From Flavobacterium sp. MFBS3-15 (GTDB lineage Bacteria; Bacteroidota; Bacteroidia; Flavobacteriales; Flavobacteriaceae): a stretch of DNA of 64,000 nt. A program made the position numbers and the translations under genes. Shown piece after piece: positions 23,161 through 31,160 of the stretch. The notes below the pieces were generated by a model. The model was given only the letters and a program-made list of their open reading frames with translations. It searched no databases and had not been told where the DNA came from. The stretch lies in NCBI RefSeq assembly GCF_026107645.2, contig NZ_JAPCHV010000006.1, positions 62,001 through 126,000 on the forward strand. Direction: 5' to 3'. Each line of letters starts with the position of its first letter. Positions within the stretch are counted from its first letter, which is position 1.

Positions 23161-24225
23161 TTAATATAATTTCGCTGCACTCGCCGGCTCAAAAGCCTTT
23201 AGCTCATCAAATCGTCCTGCTTTCACTTTTTGCACCCATTCAGGATCCTGTAATAATGAACGCCCCACTGCCACCAGGTCAAAGTCGCCGCGCTCGTAGC
23301 GTCGCAGCAACTCACTCAGGTCGGTAGTGCCTGCGCCTGCGCCCGTCCCGAAAAACTCCATGAAATCGCCAGAAAGGCCTACAGAGCCCACGGTAATGGT
23401 TGGCTGCCCTGTCACTTTTTTCAGCCATCCCGCAAAGTTGAGGTCGCTGCCTTCAAATTCATTCTCCCAGTACCTGCGCTGCGACCCGTGGAAAATGTCC
23501 ACTCCGGCTTCTGCCAACGGCGCTACCCAGTCCTCAAGTTCCTGTGGCGTATGGGCCAGCTTTGCGGCATAGTCCTGCTGTTTCCATTGCGATAGGCGCA
23601 ATATGATCACCATGTCCGGGCCTACAGCAGCACGCATCGCTTTTACCACCTCCACCGCAAAGCGGCTGCGCTCTTTAATGGTCTTTCCGCCATAGTCATC
23701 AGTACGGTGATTCATGCCTTCCCAAAAGAACTGGTCAATAAGGTAGCCGTGTGCTCCGTGTATCTCAAAGGCATCAAAGCCCATGTTTTTTGCTTCGAGT
23801 GCTGCGTCGGCAAAGGCTTTTATTGTGGCTTGTATATCTTCAATGGTCATGCTGTCAGGGCTTTCAAACGGGGCATCCGGTGTCCATTCGCCGTAGGGTG
23901 TATTGCCTACATGCCATAATTGCGGTGCTATCTTCCCACCTGCCGCATGAACGCTTTTAACTACATTTCCCCAGCCCGCGAGAGCATCGCTTCCGTAAAA
24001 ATTAGGGATGGTCTTAATGTTTTTAGATGCCGGGCGGTTTACCACAGTACCTTCGGTAAGGATAAGCCCAACACCTGCCGCGGCACGGCGGGTATAGTAG
24101 TCAACATTGTGCTGTACAGGCACGCCATCGGCGGTCATGGCGCGGGTCATAGGGGCCATTACAAAGCGGTTATCGAGGATTAGGTTTTTATATTGAAAGG
24201 GTTTGAACAAAGGGCTTAAGTCCAT
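23161..24225 (-). CDS. NADH:flavin oxidoreductase, old yellow enzyme family
   Basis: 354 residues, TIM barrel with bound FMN. Family motifs: LFKPFQYKNLILDNRFVMAPMTRAMT (N-term), QLWHVGNTP (about 102), GFDAFEIHGAHGYLIDQFFWEGMNHRTDDYGG (about 160-190, the substrate His pair being H-G-A-H), and VAVGRSLLQDPEWV near the end. OYE enzymes reduce alkenes of unsaturated carbonyls, nitroesters or quinones with NAD(P)H. The gene diverges from an HxlR regulator with two operator-like repeats between them, so it is probably induced by an electrophile or similar compound. Specific substrate unknown. Confidence 0.93.
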   Translation of the reverse strand: MDLSPLFKPFQYKNLILDNRFVMAPMTRAMTADGVPVQHNVDYYTRRAAAGVGLILTEGTVVNRPASKNIKTIPNFYGSDALAGWGNVVKSVHAAGGKIAPQLWHVGNTPYGEWTPDAPFESPDSMTIEDIQATIKAFADAALEAKNMGFDAFEIHGAHGYLIDQFFWEGMNHRTDDYGGKTIKERSRFAVEVVKAMRAAVGPDMVIILRLSQWKQQDYAAKLAHTPQELEDWVAPLAEAGVDIFHGSQRRYWENEFEGSDLNFAGWLKKVTGQPTITVGSVGLSGDFMEFFGTGAGAGTTDLSELLRRYERGDFDLVAVGRSLLQDPEWVQKVKAGRFDELKAFEPASAAKLY

Positions 24226-24250
24226 CGTAATGTGTTTAAAATTAAAGGTA

Positions 24251-24258
24251 CAAAGTTA
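24251..24258 (-). promoter_or_regulatory. -7 promoter element (TAACTTTG) for the flavin oxidoreductase
   Basis: Exact TAnnTTTG match on the minus strand, 25 bases before the start codon at 24225, adjacent to operator 1. Confidence 0.7.
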
Positions 24259-24267
24259 CGGGATAAT

Positions 24268-24307
24268 GGTTTACTTTTGTAACCAATGATGGTTTATTCA
24301 GGTAACC
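24268..24307. promoter_or_regulatory. Twin 17-bp HxlR operators overlapping both promoters
   Basis: Two copies of GGTTTA-N5-GTAACC occur: GGTTTACTTTTGTAACC (24268-24284) and GGTTTATTCAGGTAACC (24291-24307), starts 23 bp apart. Each is an imperfect palindrome (GGTTwA/GTAACC), as expected for a dimeric winged-helix repressor. The first contains TACTTTTG, a -7 element for the HxlR gene (start 24324), and both lie upstream of the -7 of the divergent flavin oxidoreductase. Binding by the HxlR protein would thus repress both genes. Confidence 0.7.
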
Positions 24308-24323
24308 TTAACGTAACCACTTT

Positions 24324-24665
24324 ATGAAGAATGATGTTTTCCGGTACAGCGACTGCCCCGTGCACCGCTCCATGGCGATACTCGGCACCAAGTGGAAGCC
24401 CATAATTATTTATGCGTTGCGGGAGCGTAAGGCACGTTTCGGGCAGATTTATACTGCGGTTGGCTCCATCTCGAAAAAGGTGCTTACCACAACCCTCCGC
24501 GAACTCGAAGCCGATGGCGTACTCCTTCGCGAGGAATTCAAAGAACTCCCGCCAAGGGTAGAGTACAGCCTTACCAAAAAAGGCCGGGCGTTGATTCCCA
24601 TAATCATCCAGCTGGCACAATGGGATACTATTTACCATGAAGAGAATGTGGTTGGGTGTGAATAA
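24324..24665 (+). CDS. HxlR-family transcriptional regulator
   Basis: 113 residues, winged helix-turn-helix of the HxlR type: CPVHRSMAILGTKWKPIIIYALRERKARFGQIY (about 12-45) and VLTTTLRELEADGVLLREEF with the wing EFKELPPRVEYSLTKKGRALIPII. A cysteine at position 11 (YSDCPVHR) is at the place where redox- or electrophile-sensing HxlR proteins (such as HypR, YodB, QorR) carry their sensing Cys; two more Cys are absent except for the C-terminal GCE. With the divergent OYE gene this suggests an electrophile or quinone switch, by analogy. Confidence 0.93.
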   Translation: MKNDVFRYSDCPVHRSMAILGTKWKPIIIYALRERKARFGQIYTAVGSISKKVLTTTLRELEADGVLLREEFKELPPRVEYSLTKKGRALIPIIIQLAQWDTIYHEENVVGCE

Positions 24666-24744
24666 AAGAGCTTTGTGAAACTTTATGCTTCTTTGGGCAT
24701 CTTTTTCATAGCCTCTAAATTCGGCATATAATCTGTAAACAAAA

Positions 24745-24767
24745 AGCCCCAACATTACGTTGAGGCT
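24745..24767 (-). terminator. Terminator of trxA
   Basis: On the minus strand AGCCTCAAC/GTTGGGGCT with a 5-base loop is followed by TTTTTG; it lies 22 bases beyond the trxA stop. Confidence 0.85.
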
Positions 24768-24788
24768 TCCATCTTAAAGGGATAAATA

Positions 24789-25106
24789 TTATAGTAATGC
24801 GTCAATGGCATTAGTATATGTTTGCTTTGGTGCAACACCTACCTGTCTTCCCACGACTTCGCCGTTCTGGAAAACAAGTACTGTAGGTATGTTTCTTACA
24901 CCATATTTTGCGGCAAACTCCTGGTTAGCATCTACATCAACTTTGCCAACTACTGCTTTACCTTCATATTCTGTGCTTATTTCATCAATGATTGGGCCTA
25001 CCATGCGGCAAGGGCCACACCATGCTGCCCAAAAATCTACTAATACCGGTTTATCTGATTTCAATACTACTTCGTCAAAAGTAGCATCTGTTATTGCTTG
25101 TGCCAT
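24789..25106 (-). CDS. trxA: Thioredoxin
   Basis: 105 residues, full-length thioredoxin with the active site WAAWCGPCRM (Cys30, Cys33), the buried Asp24 (LVDFW), VDANQEFAAKYGVRNIPTVLVF with the cis-Pro, and GEVVGRQVG near the end. It reduces disulfides of cytoplasmic proteins and donates electrons to reductases. It is monocistronic, with a -7 element TAAATTTG on the minus strand at 25142-25149 and a terminator directly behind, downstream of dnaE on the same strand. Confidence 0.97.
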   Translation of the reverse strand: MAQAITDATFDEVVLKSDKPVLVDFWAAWCGPCRMVGPIIDEISTEYEGKAVVGKVDVDANQEFAAKYGVRNIPTVLVFQNGEVVGRQVGVAPKQTYTNAIDALL

Positions 25107-25141
25107 AGTATAATTAGCTAAATGTTTATAATTAATGTTTA

Positions 25142-25149
25142 CAAATTTA
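25142..25149 (-). promoter_or_regulatory. -7 promoter element (TAAATTTG) for trxA
   Basis: Exact TAnnTTTG match on the minus strand, 35 bases before the trxA start. Confidence 0.6.
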
Positions 25150-25225
25150 CGGATTTATATACCGTCCTTAGTTAAAATTATATTACATTTCACTATGGCG
25201 GCATAGATAATATTTATTAAGAAAA

Positions 25226-28200
25226 TTAATTCAGCTTGAATTGAAGATCCAGCTTATCCAGTTCCTGTAAAAGTTCGTTGGATATTTTTACTTTTAGTTT
25301 CCGGCTGGGCATGGTAAGTTTTGTAACTACCTGTATTTCCTCAATATCAGTCTCAATGACAGCATTCATTTCCGGACTGTCAAATTCGTCACCGCTTTCT
25401 TCATTGCCTGCTTCTGCCAATACAGGTGCGGCAGCTGCGATTTCCACTTTTTTCTTAACTTTTTCCAGTTCCATCACCTCAAAAGTTACAGTATTGTCGC
25501 CCGAGTTTTGCCTGAATATCTGGTTGAGCGTTTCAATGAGCTGCTCCTGTAGTTCCAATACATTAAACTGGATAATAAGCTTTTTGGCAAAAGTCGTCAG
25601 TACGTCCTGCAGGTATTGTATGGCAATGAATTGCACCCTCGGGTCGCCCTTTTTGCCCTCCTGGTTCACCCAGCCTTCTTTTACAAGCACCCTTATATAG
25701 GTAAAGTTATTGCCAATCAGGAAATGCCTGAACTTAAGGTATTCCTCCCCATAAATACGGAATTCATGGTTCTCGTCATACCCTTCCAGTACAAATGATG
25801 CCCAGCCCTTGCCGTTTTTGGCTACCTTGTGCTGTACGTTGGATATAATGCCCCCAAAGCTGAGGTTCTTTCCCACGTGCAGCTCCAGGCTCTTCAGTGC
25901 ATCCAGCCTTGTGTTGCAAAAGTACTTCATCTCAAACTTATAATCATCCAGCGGGTGGCCTGATATATAGATGCCCACCACCTCACGCTCTTTTGCCAGC
26001 TTTTCCATGGTGCTCCATTCCTCGCAAGGCGGTACTACGGGTTCAGGTATCTGTACCTCACTTGTTTCTCCAAAAAGGCTCACCTGTGAAGAGTTTTCAT
26101 TTTCCTGGTATTTCGATCCGTATCGCATGGCCTTTTCCAGGAATGAGATGTTCTCGCTTGCATCCATGTGGAAATATTGAGCCCTGTGTGTGGTCTCGAA
26201 ACAGTCAAAACCTCCCGCGAGGGCGAGGTTCTCAAAGGCTTTCTTGTTGGCCGAACGCAGGTCGATGCGCTTGGCCATATCGAAAATCGACTTATACCTG
26301 CCATTCTTGCGGTTTTCCACAATGGTCTCCACCGCGCCGGAACCCACGCCTTTGATGGCCCCCATCCCAAAACGTACCGCGCCTTGGTCGTTTACGGTAA
26401 ATTTATAGTACGATTCGTTCACATCCGGGCCAAGTACCTGCAAGCCCATGCGCTTGGCTTCTTCCATAAAGAAGGATACCTGTTTGATGTCGTTCATGTT
26501 GTTCGATAGTACCGCCGCCATATATTCGGCAGGGTAGTGAGCCTTAAGGTAAGCGGTCTGGTAGGCAATCCATGCATAGCAGGTAGAGTGCGACTTGTTG
26601 AAAGCGTAACTCGCAAAGGCTTCCCAGTCTTTCCATATCTTTTCGAGTGTGGCAGGGTCGTGGCCTTTTTCGGCAGCCTGGGCCACAAACTTAGGTTTCA
26701 TTTTATCGAGTACGTCCTTCTGCTTTTTACCCATTGCCTTACGCAGTACGTCGGCCTCGCCTTTGGTAAAGCCTGCCAGCTTTTGCGACAGCAGCATCAC
26801 CTGCTCCTGGTATACCGTAATCCCATAGGTCTCCTTCAGGTATTCCTCGCAGGCATCAAGGTCGTAGGCAATAGGCTCTTCGCCATTCTTACGGCGCACG
26901 AAGCTTGGGATGTATTCCAACGGCCCGGGGCGGTACAGCGCATTCATGGCAATAAGGTCGCCAAACACGGTAGGCTTCAGGTCCTTCATGTATTTTTGCA
27001 TACCTGGCGATTCGTACTGGAAAATCCCCACTGTTTCCCCGCGCTGGAAGAGTTCGTACGTTTTCACATCATCAATAGGGAAGGTGTCGGGGTCCAGTTC
27101 AATGCCAAAGCGGTATTTCACCAGCTTTACAGTGTCTTTTATCAGCGTAAGCGTTTTCAGTCCGAGAAAGTCCATCTTCAGCAATCCGGCGCTTTCCACC
27201 ACCGAGTTGTCGAACTGGGTTACATACAGGTCGGAATCCTTTGCTACTGAAACAGGCACGAAGTTGGTGATGTCGTCCGGTGTAATAATTACCCCACAAG
27301 CGTGGATGCCGGTGTTGCGCAGCGATCCCTCAAGCACTTTAGCTTGCTGAATGGTTTCAGAAGTAAGGTCGCCCGCATCGGCCATGCCAATCAGCTCCTG
27401 CACGCGGTCGTATTCGTCCGAACGCAGCGCCCCGCGCAGTGCATTGCCATCCATGGTGAATATTTTAGCCAGCTTCATGTTTGGTATGAGCTTCGCTATC
27501 TTGTCGGCTTCAAACAGCGGCAGGTCCAGCACCCTTGCGGTATCACGAATGGACGATTTTGCCGCCATCGTACCGTAAGTAATGATCTGTGCCACCTGGC
27601 TTGCGCCATATTTGTTGATTACGTAATCCATCACGCGTCCGCGGCCCTCATCATCAAAGTCGATATCAATATCGGGCATCGATACACGGTCGGGGTTAAG
27701 GAAGCGCTCAAAAAGCAGGTCGTAAGCAATAGGGTCGATGTTGGTGATGCCCAAACAGTACGCTACGGCCGATCCCGCTGCCGATCCCCTTCCGGGGCCT
27801 ACGGATACGCCGAGGTTGCGCGCCTCGGCAATGAAATCCTGCACTATGAGGAAGTAGCCGGGATAGCCTGTGTTCTCGATGGTCTTTAATTCGAAGTCGA
27901 GGCGCTCACGTATGTCATCAGTAATCTCGGGATAACGTTTTGCGGCACCCACGTAGGTAAGGTGGCGCAGAAACTTATTCTCCCCCCGTTTACCACCGTC
28001 CGCTTCGTCTTCTTCAACCAGGAATTCTTCCGGAATGTCGAATTTCGGCAAAAGTACATCCCTGTATAAGGAGTAGGCTTCTACCTTATCTACAATTTCA
28101 GCAATAGAGGCAATGGCTTCCGGCAGGTCCTTAAAGAGGTTTTTCATTTCCTCACCTGGCTTAAAGTAATACTCTTTGTTCGGCAGGCCGTAACGGTATC

Positions 28201-29737
28201 CCCGTCCGCGGCCTACCGGTGTTGCCAGTTTTTCGCCGTCTTTCACGCATAATAAAATATCGTGCGCATGCGAGTCTTCCTTATTTACATAATAGGTATT
28301 ATTGGTAGCTACCAACTTTACACCATGCTTTCGTGCCAGAGATATCAGTGACTGGTTCACCCTGTCCTCATCCTCTTGGCCGTGGCGCATCAGCTCGATG
28401 TATAGGTCGTCGCCAAAGAGGCCTTTCCACCAAAGCAGTGCTTCTTCAGCCTGGTTTTCGCCGATATTCAGTACTTTGTTCGGAATTTCCCCATACAGGT
28501 TGCCCGAAAGCACAATAATGTCGTCCTTATATTGTTCGATGACCCGTTTGTCAATCCTGGGCACATAATAAAAACCTGAAGTGTAGGCAATGGATGACAT
28601 TTTGGCCAAGTTGTGGTACCCTTTTTTATTTTTGGCCAGCATCACGATCTGGTAGCCGTTGTCCTTGCGGGTCTTGTCTTTATGGTCGTCGCATACAAAA
28701 AACTCACATCCCACGATAGGCTTCATGATGACCTCAGTAGGTTCTTCGCCATTCTCTATTGCTGCTTTATTTTTTGCTTCGGCAGCCTTATTGTGGTTCA
28801 TGACATTACTCACAAAGTGGAATGCCCCCATCATGTTGCCGTGGTCGGTCATGGCAACGGCAGGCATTTTATATTTGGCAGCGGCTTTAACCAGGTCGGG
28901 CACAGAAATGGTGCTTTGCAGTACCGAAAACTGGGTATGGTTGTGCAGGTGTACAAAATCGACATCTGCAATGTTATGGTGTTCGGCAGGTGCGGAGACT
29001 TCAATGTTGTTAGCGGCTCTGAGTTTTTCAAGCCTAAGCCTGACTTCTTCAGATGCTTTTTTCAGGTTGATGTGCTTCAGCCCGATCAGCTGCACCGGCT
29101 GCGGGTTCTTTTCCCTGAACTCATGAAAGTAGGAGGGATGCACATCGAGTTCCTCCTGCCTGAAGGTTTCCCTTTTTAGTAGCTCGAGGAAACAGCGTGT
29201 TGTAGCCTCAACGTCGGCAGTGGCATTGTGGGCCTCGGCAAAAGGTTCGCCGAAGAGATATTCGTGGAGTTCGGTAAGCGTAGGCAGCTTGAACCTGCCG
29301 CCCCGTCCTCCGGGGAGTTTTAATAAATCAGCCGTTATTTCTGTACAGGTATCCAGCACTTTCATGCCGGCCATGCTGTTTTCCATACCAAAGCGATGGA
29401 ATTCGCAGCCCATGATATTCACGTCGAACCCTACATTCTGGCCAACAATGAACTTTGATTTGGATAAGGCTATATTGAATTTTTCGAGCACTTCGGCGAG
29501 GTCGTGTCCCTGCTCGAGGGCAAGGTCGGTCGATATCCCGTGAATGCGCTCGGCATCGTACGGTATGTTGAAGCCTTCCGGCTTAATGATATAATCCTGG
29601 TGTTCAATAAGCCGGCCCATGTCGTCGTGCAACTGCCAGGCAATCTGTATGCAACGCGGCCAGTTATCGGTGTCTGTAATTGGTGCATCCCAGCGTTTGG
29701 GCAATCCGGTAGTTTCAGTGTCAAAAATCAGGTACAT
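25226..29737 (-). CDS. dnaE: DNA polymerase III alpha subunit with fused N-terminal 3'-5' exonuclease
   Basis: 1503 residues, longer than the ~1160-residue DnaE of Escherichia coli. The first ~195 residues are a DEDDh exonuclease (YLIFDTETTG, FIVGQNVGFDVNI, AHNATADVEATTRC) like DnaQ/epsilon. A linker of ~65 residues leads to the PHP domain (FVHLHNHTQFSV near 260; TDHGNMMG), then the polymerase core with GPGRGSAAGSAVAY, the catalytic PDIDIDFDDEGRG near 690, YGITVYQEQVMLL, helix-hairpin-helix DPAFGEMPI-like region (GAIKGVGSGAVETI) and an OB-fold/C-terminal part. So replication and proofreading activity are on one chain. It is on the minus strand with no obvious operon partner. The start at ATG 29737 places the exonuclease motif 4 residues in, as expected. 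Confidence 0.95.
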   Translation of the reverse strand: MYLIFDTETTGLPKRWDAPITDTDNWPRCIQIAWQLHDDMGRLIEHQDYIIKPEGFNIPYDAERIHGISTDLALEQGHDLAEVLEKFNIALSKSKFIVGQNVGFDVNIMGCEFHRFGMENSMAGMKVLDTCTEITADLLKLPGGRGGRFKLPTLTELHEYLFGEPFAEAHNATADVEATTRCFLELLKRETFRQEELDVHPSYFHEFREKNPQPVQLIGLKHINLKKASEEVRLRLEKLRAANNIEVSAPAEHHNIADVDFVHLHNHTQFSVLQSTISVPDLVKAAAKYKMPAVAMTDHGNMMGAFHFVSNVMNHNKAAEAKNKAAIENGEEPTEVIMKPIVGCEFFVCDDHKDKTRKDNGYQIVMLAKNKKGYHNLAKMSSIAYTSGFYYVPRIDKRVIEQYKDDIIVLSGNLYGEIPNKVLNIGENQAEEALLWWKGLFGDDLYIELMRHGQEDEDRVNQSLISLARKHGVKLVATNNTYYVNKEDSHAHDILLCVKDGEKLATPVGRGRGYRYGLPNKEYYFKPGEEMKNLFKDLPEAIASIAEIVDKVEAYSLYRDVLLPKFDIPEEFLVEEDEADGGKRGENKFLRHLTYVGAAKRYPEITDDIRERLDFELKTIENTGYPGYFLIVQDFIAEARNLGVSVGPGRGSAAGSAVAYCLGITNIDPIAYDLLFERFLNPDRVSMPDIDIDFDDEGRGRVMDYVINKYGASQVAQIITYGTMAAKSSIRDTARVLDLPLFEADKIAKLIPNMKLAKIFTMDGNALRGALRSDEYDRVQELIGMADAGDLTSETIQQAKVLEGSLRNTGIHACGVIITPDDITNFVPVSVAKDSDLYVTQFDNSVVESAGLLKMDFLGLKTLTLIKDTVKLVKYRFGIELDPDTFPIDDVKTYELFQRGETVGIFQYESPGMQKYMKDLKPTVFGDLIAMNALYRPGPLEYIPSFVRRKNGEEPIAYDLDACEEYLKETYGITVYQEQVMLLSQKLAGFTKGEADVLRKAMGKKQKDVLDKMKPKFVAQAAEKGHDPATLEKIWKDWEAFASYAFNKSHSTCYAWIAYQTAYLKAHYPAEYMAAVLSNNMNDIKQVSFFMEEAKRMGLQVLGPDVNESYYKFTVNDQGAVRFGMGAIKGVGSGAVETIVENRKNGRYKSIFDMAKRIDLRSANKKAFENLALAGGFDCFETTHRAQYFHMDASENISFLEKAMRYGSKYQENENSSQVSLFGETSEVQIPEPVVPPCEEWSTMEKLAKEREVVGIYISGHPLDDYKFEMKYFCNTRLDALKSLELHVGKNLSFGGIISNVQHKVAKNGKGWASFVLEGYDENHEFRIYGEEYLKFRHFLIGNNFTYIRVLVKEGWVNQEGKKGDPRVQFIAIQYLQDVLTTFAKKLIIQFNVLELQEQLIETLNQIFRQNSGDNTVTFEVMELEKVKKKVEIAAAAPVLAEAGNEESGDEFDSPEMNAVIETDIEEIQVVTKLTMPSRKLKVKISNELLQELDKLDLQFKLN

Positions 29738-29845
29738 AACCGGTAAGAATTTTAGTTGGAGAATCCCGCGATGGGCAGATGTTCCAAAAATACGTTATTT
29801 GGAGGTAACGTAAAAATAGATTTATCAACAGACGTCAAAAGATCA

Positions 29846-29882
29846 TCCCGTCTCCCACCTTTGGAGTGGGCTGGATGAGGCC
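29846..29882 (+). repeat. Diverged copy of the GAGAGGG-type 3'-end repeat (copy 4)
   Basis: CTCCCACCTTTGGAG followed by TGGGCTGGATGAGGCC can be aligned with copy 1 (53001-53045, read on the other strand), where CTCCTTTGGAG is followed by AGGGCTTGGGAGAGGCC. The central hairpin CTCC-ACCTTT-GGAG / CCCAC-GTGGG is kept. It lies just beyond the terminator of the RRM gene. Confidence 0.5.
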
Positions 29883-29886
29883 AAAC

Positions 29887-29912
29887 AAAAAAAACCACCC
29901 CGAAGGATGGTT
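29887..29912 (-). terminator. Terminator of the RRM protein gene
   Basis: On the minus strand AACCATCC-TTCG-GGGTGGTT (one T-G pair) is followed by TTTTTTGTTT, 23 bases after the stop codon. Confidence 0.9.
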
Positions 29913-29934
29913 TCTTGTGAATGCTTTATACTGA

Positions 29935-30312
29935 CTAGTAGCTGCCTCCGCGGTTGTATCCGCCTCCGCTTCCACCACGGTTGTATCCGCCTCCGCCACC
30001 ACGGTTGTTGTCCCTGTTGAAACCACCACCACCGGTACGGTTGTTGTTAAAGCTCCTTCTCTCACCTTCCGGTCTTGGTTCCGATTTGTTTACAACAATC
30101 GCCCTTCCCGATACGGTTGCACCATTCAGCTCATCGATAGCTTTTTGGGCTTCATCTTCGTTTGGCATCTCAACGAAACCAAACCCTTTACTCCTGCCTG
30201 TAAATTTATCAGTAATGATCTTTACTGAATCTACAGCACCATAAGCCTCAAAAGACTCTCTTAAATCTGCCTCCTCCATGCTGAACGGAAGGCTTCCAAC
30301 GAATATGTTCAT
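29935..30312 (-). CDS. RNA-binding protein with one RRM and a Gly-rich tail
   Basis: 125 residues: one RRM (1-80) with RNP2 NIFVGSLPFS and RNP1 RSKGFGFVEM, followed by a low-complexity Gly/Asn/Arg-rich tail (about 85-125) with RGGGGGYNRGGSGGGY. This is the common Bacteroidota and cyanobacterial single-RRM, cold-shock-type protein; it binds single-stranded RNA. The tail is RGG-like and could phase-separate or aid RNA annealing. It is monocistronic; a -7 TATATTTG lies on the minus strand at 30356-30363. Note that the shadow frames over the Gly-rich tail give spurious repetitive ORFs. Confidence 0.95.
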   Translation of the reverse strand: MNIFVGSLPFSMEEADLRESFEAYGAVDSVKIITDKFTGRSKGFGFVEMPNEDEAQKAIDELNGATVSGRAIVVNKSEPRPEGERRSFNNNRTGGGGFNRDNNRGGGGGYNRGGSGGGYNRGGSY

Positions 30313-30355
30313 AAAAAATTAATTAATTTATTTTCTTTTTTGGTTTGTATCCCTA

Positions 30356-30363
30356 CAAATATA
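30356..30363 (-). promoter_or_regulatory. -7 promoter element (TATATTTG) for the RRM gene
   Basis: Exact TAnnTTTG match on the minus strand 43 bases before the start codon at 30312; the long leader is AT-rich. Confidence 0.6.
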
Positions 30364-30384
30364 ATCTTATTTAGTTATAAAAAG

Positions 30385-30424
30385 CGCCGATATATTAATT
30401 TAATAAAATTTTAATATATCGGCG
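30385..30424 (-). terminator. Terminator with perfect 14-bp stem after lipoprotein gene
   Basis: CGCCGATATATTAA/TTAATATATCGGCG is a perfect 14-bp inverted repeat with a 12-base loop; on the minus strand it is followed by CTTTTTATAA. It ends the lipoprotein gene (30454). Confidence 0.85.
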
Positions 30425-30453
30425 TCAGGTATATACTATATTTATTTTGTCTT

Positions 30454-30930
30454 TTAAGGGGTTACCGATGTTATCGGTATCCTGTAAAATACCCCCCTCT
30501 GGAAGTTTATCACATCGCCGGCTTCATCTTCTGCGTTAAAATGGAAAAAACCGGTTATATACCCTGCTGTAATATTGGTTTCGGTAGGGTCGGCACTGAT
30601 AGTTATCTCGCCATCGCCAATGTTTGTGCCGGTACTGTAAAACATTTCGATTCCGTCTACAGACAATGTATAGGTTGCCTTATTGCTTTCGTTAATGCCT
30701 AAGGTATATACTCCAGGGTCAATGTTTTGTGTTTTAAGCGTAATGATCTCAAATCCGTTATCGGCTGTTATTGTAAGGGAATTATCCCCACCCCTCGAGG
30801 CTGTAAAGTCAGTCGCTTTCCATAGCTCGTTGTCTTTAAGGCCTTGTACCGCAGGGTTATTAAATTTCACATCTTCTTCACATGAGGTTAAAACCGCCAC
30901 CAGCACTATGAGTGATAAAATCTTTTTCAT
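30454..30930 (-). CDS. Lipoprotein, DUF6252-like (158 aa)
   Basis: A lipoprotein signal (MKKILSLIVLVAVLTSCEED) with lipobox LTSC is followed by a beta-rich domain: WKATDFTASRGGDNSLTITADNGFEIITLK and GYITGFFHFNAEDEAGDVINFQRGVFYRIPI. This pattern (a starting W.A... strand, then a final GxFxxxP strand) is that of the DUF6252 lipoproteins found next to many Bacteroidota housekeeping genes. The role is unknown. It has its own promoter (TATTTTTG at 30971-30978) and terminator. Confidence 0.75.
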   Translation of the reverse strand: MKKILSLIVLVAVLTSCEEDVKFNNPAVQGLKDNELWKATDFTASRGGDNSLTITADNGFEIITLKTQNIDPGVYTLGINESNKATYTLSVDGIEMFYSTGTNIGDGEITISADPTETNITAGYITGFFHFNAEDEAGDVINFQRGVFYRIPITSVTP

Positions 30931-30970
30931 TATTAATTAGTTAGAAGGGGTAACTCAATTTTTACAACGA

Positions 30971-30978
30971 CAAAAATA
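30971..30978 (-). promoter_or_regulatory. -7 promoter element (TATTTTTG) for the DUF6252-like lipoprotein
   Basis: Exact TAnnTTTG match on the minus strand, 40 bases before the start codon at 30930. Confidence 0.55.
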
Positions 30979-31085
30979 GTTTTTTATAGAATATATCCTA
31001 ATCAAAATAGAATAAATCATAATAATTTTTCATATTTTAAAATCAGCCCCTGCTTATTTTTTAAAAAATCAATCGGGTATAGCTT

Positions 31086-31111
31086 TTGATTACTAAAGTT
31101 TTATATCTTTG
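31086..31111 (+). promoter_or_regulatory. Promoter of rpsP: TTG and TATCTTTG
   Basis: TTG (31086-31088) and the exact -7 TATCTTTG (31104-31111), 15 bp apart, precede a ~45-base leader that can form GAGGT/ACCTC (about 31127-31140). The leader hairpin could be a ribosomal-protein autoregulatory site, but that is only a suggestion. Confidence 0.6.
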
Positions 31112-31160
31112 CACCCTTAATTAACAGAGGTCGGGAACCTCAAAATTTAATCTAAAGATT

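Noticed and set aside
29835..30065. 76-aa frame inside the RRM Gly-rich region
   Set aside because: Low-complexity shadow (VVVVST, AEADTT) of the Gly/Asn-rich coding sequence on the same strand in another frame.
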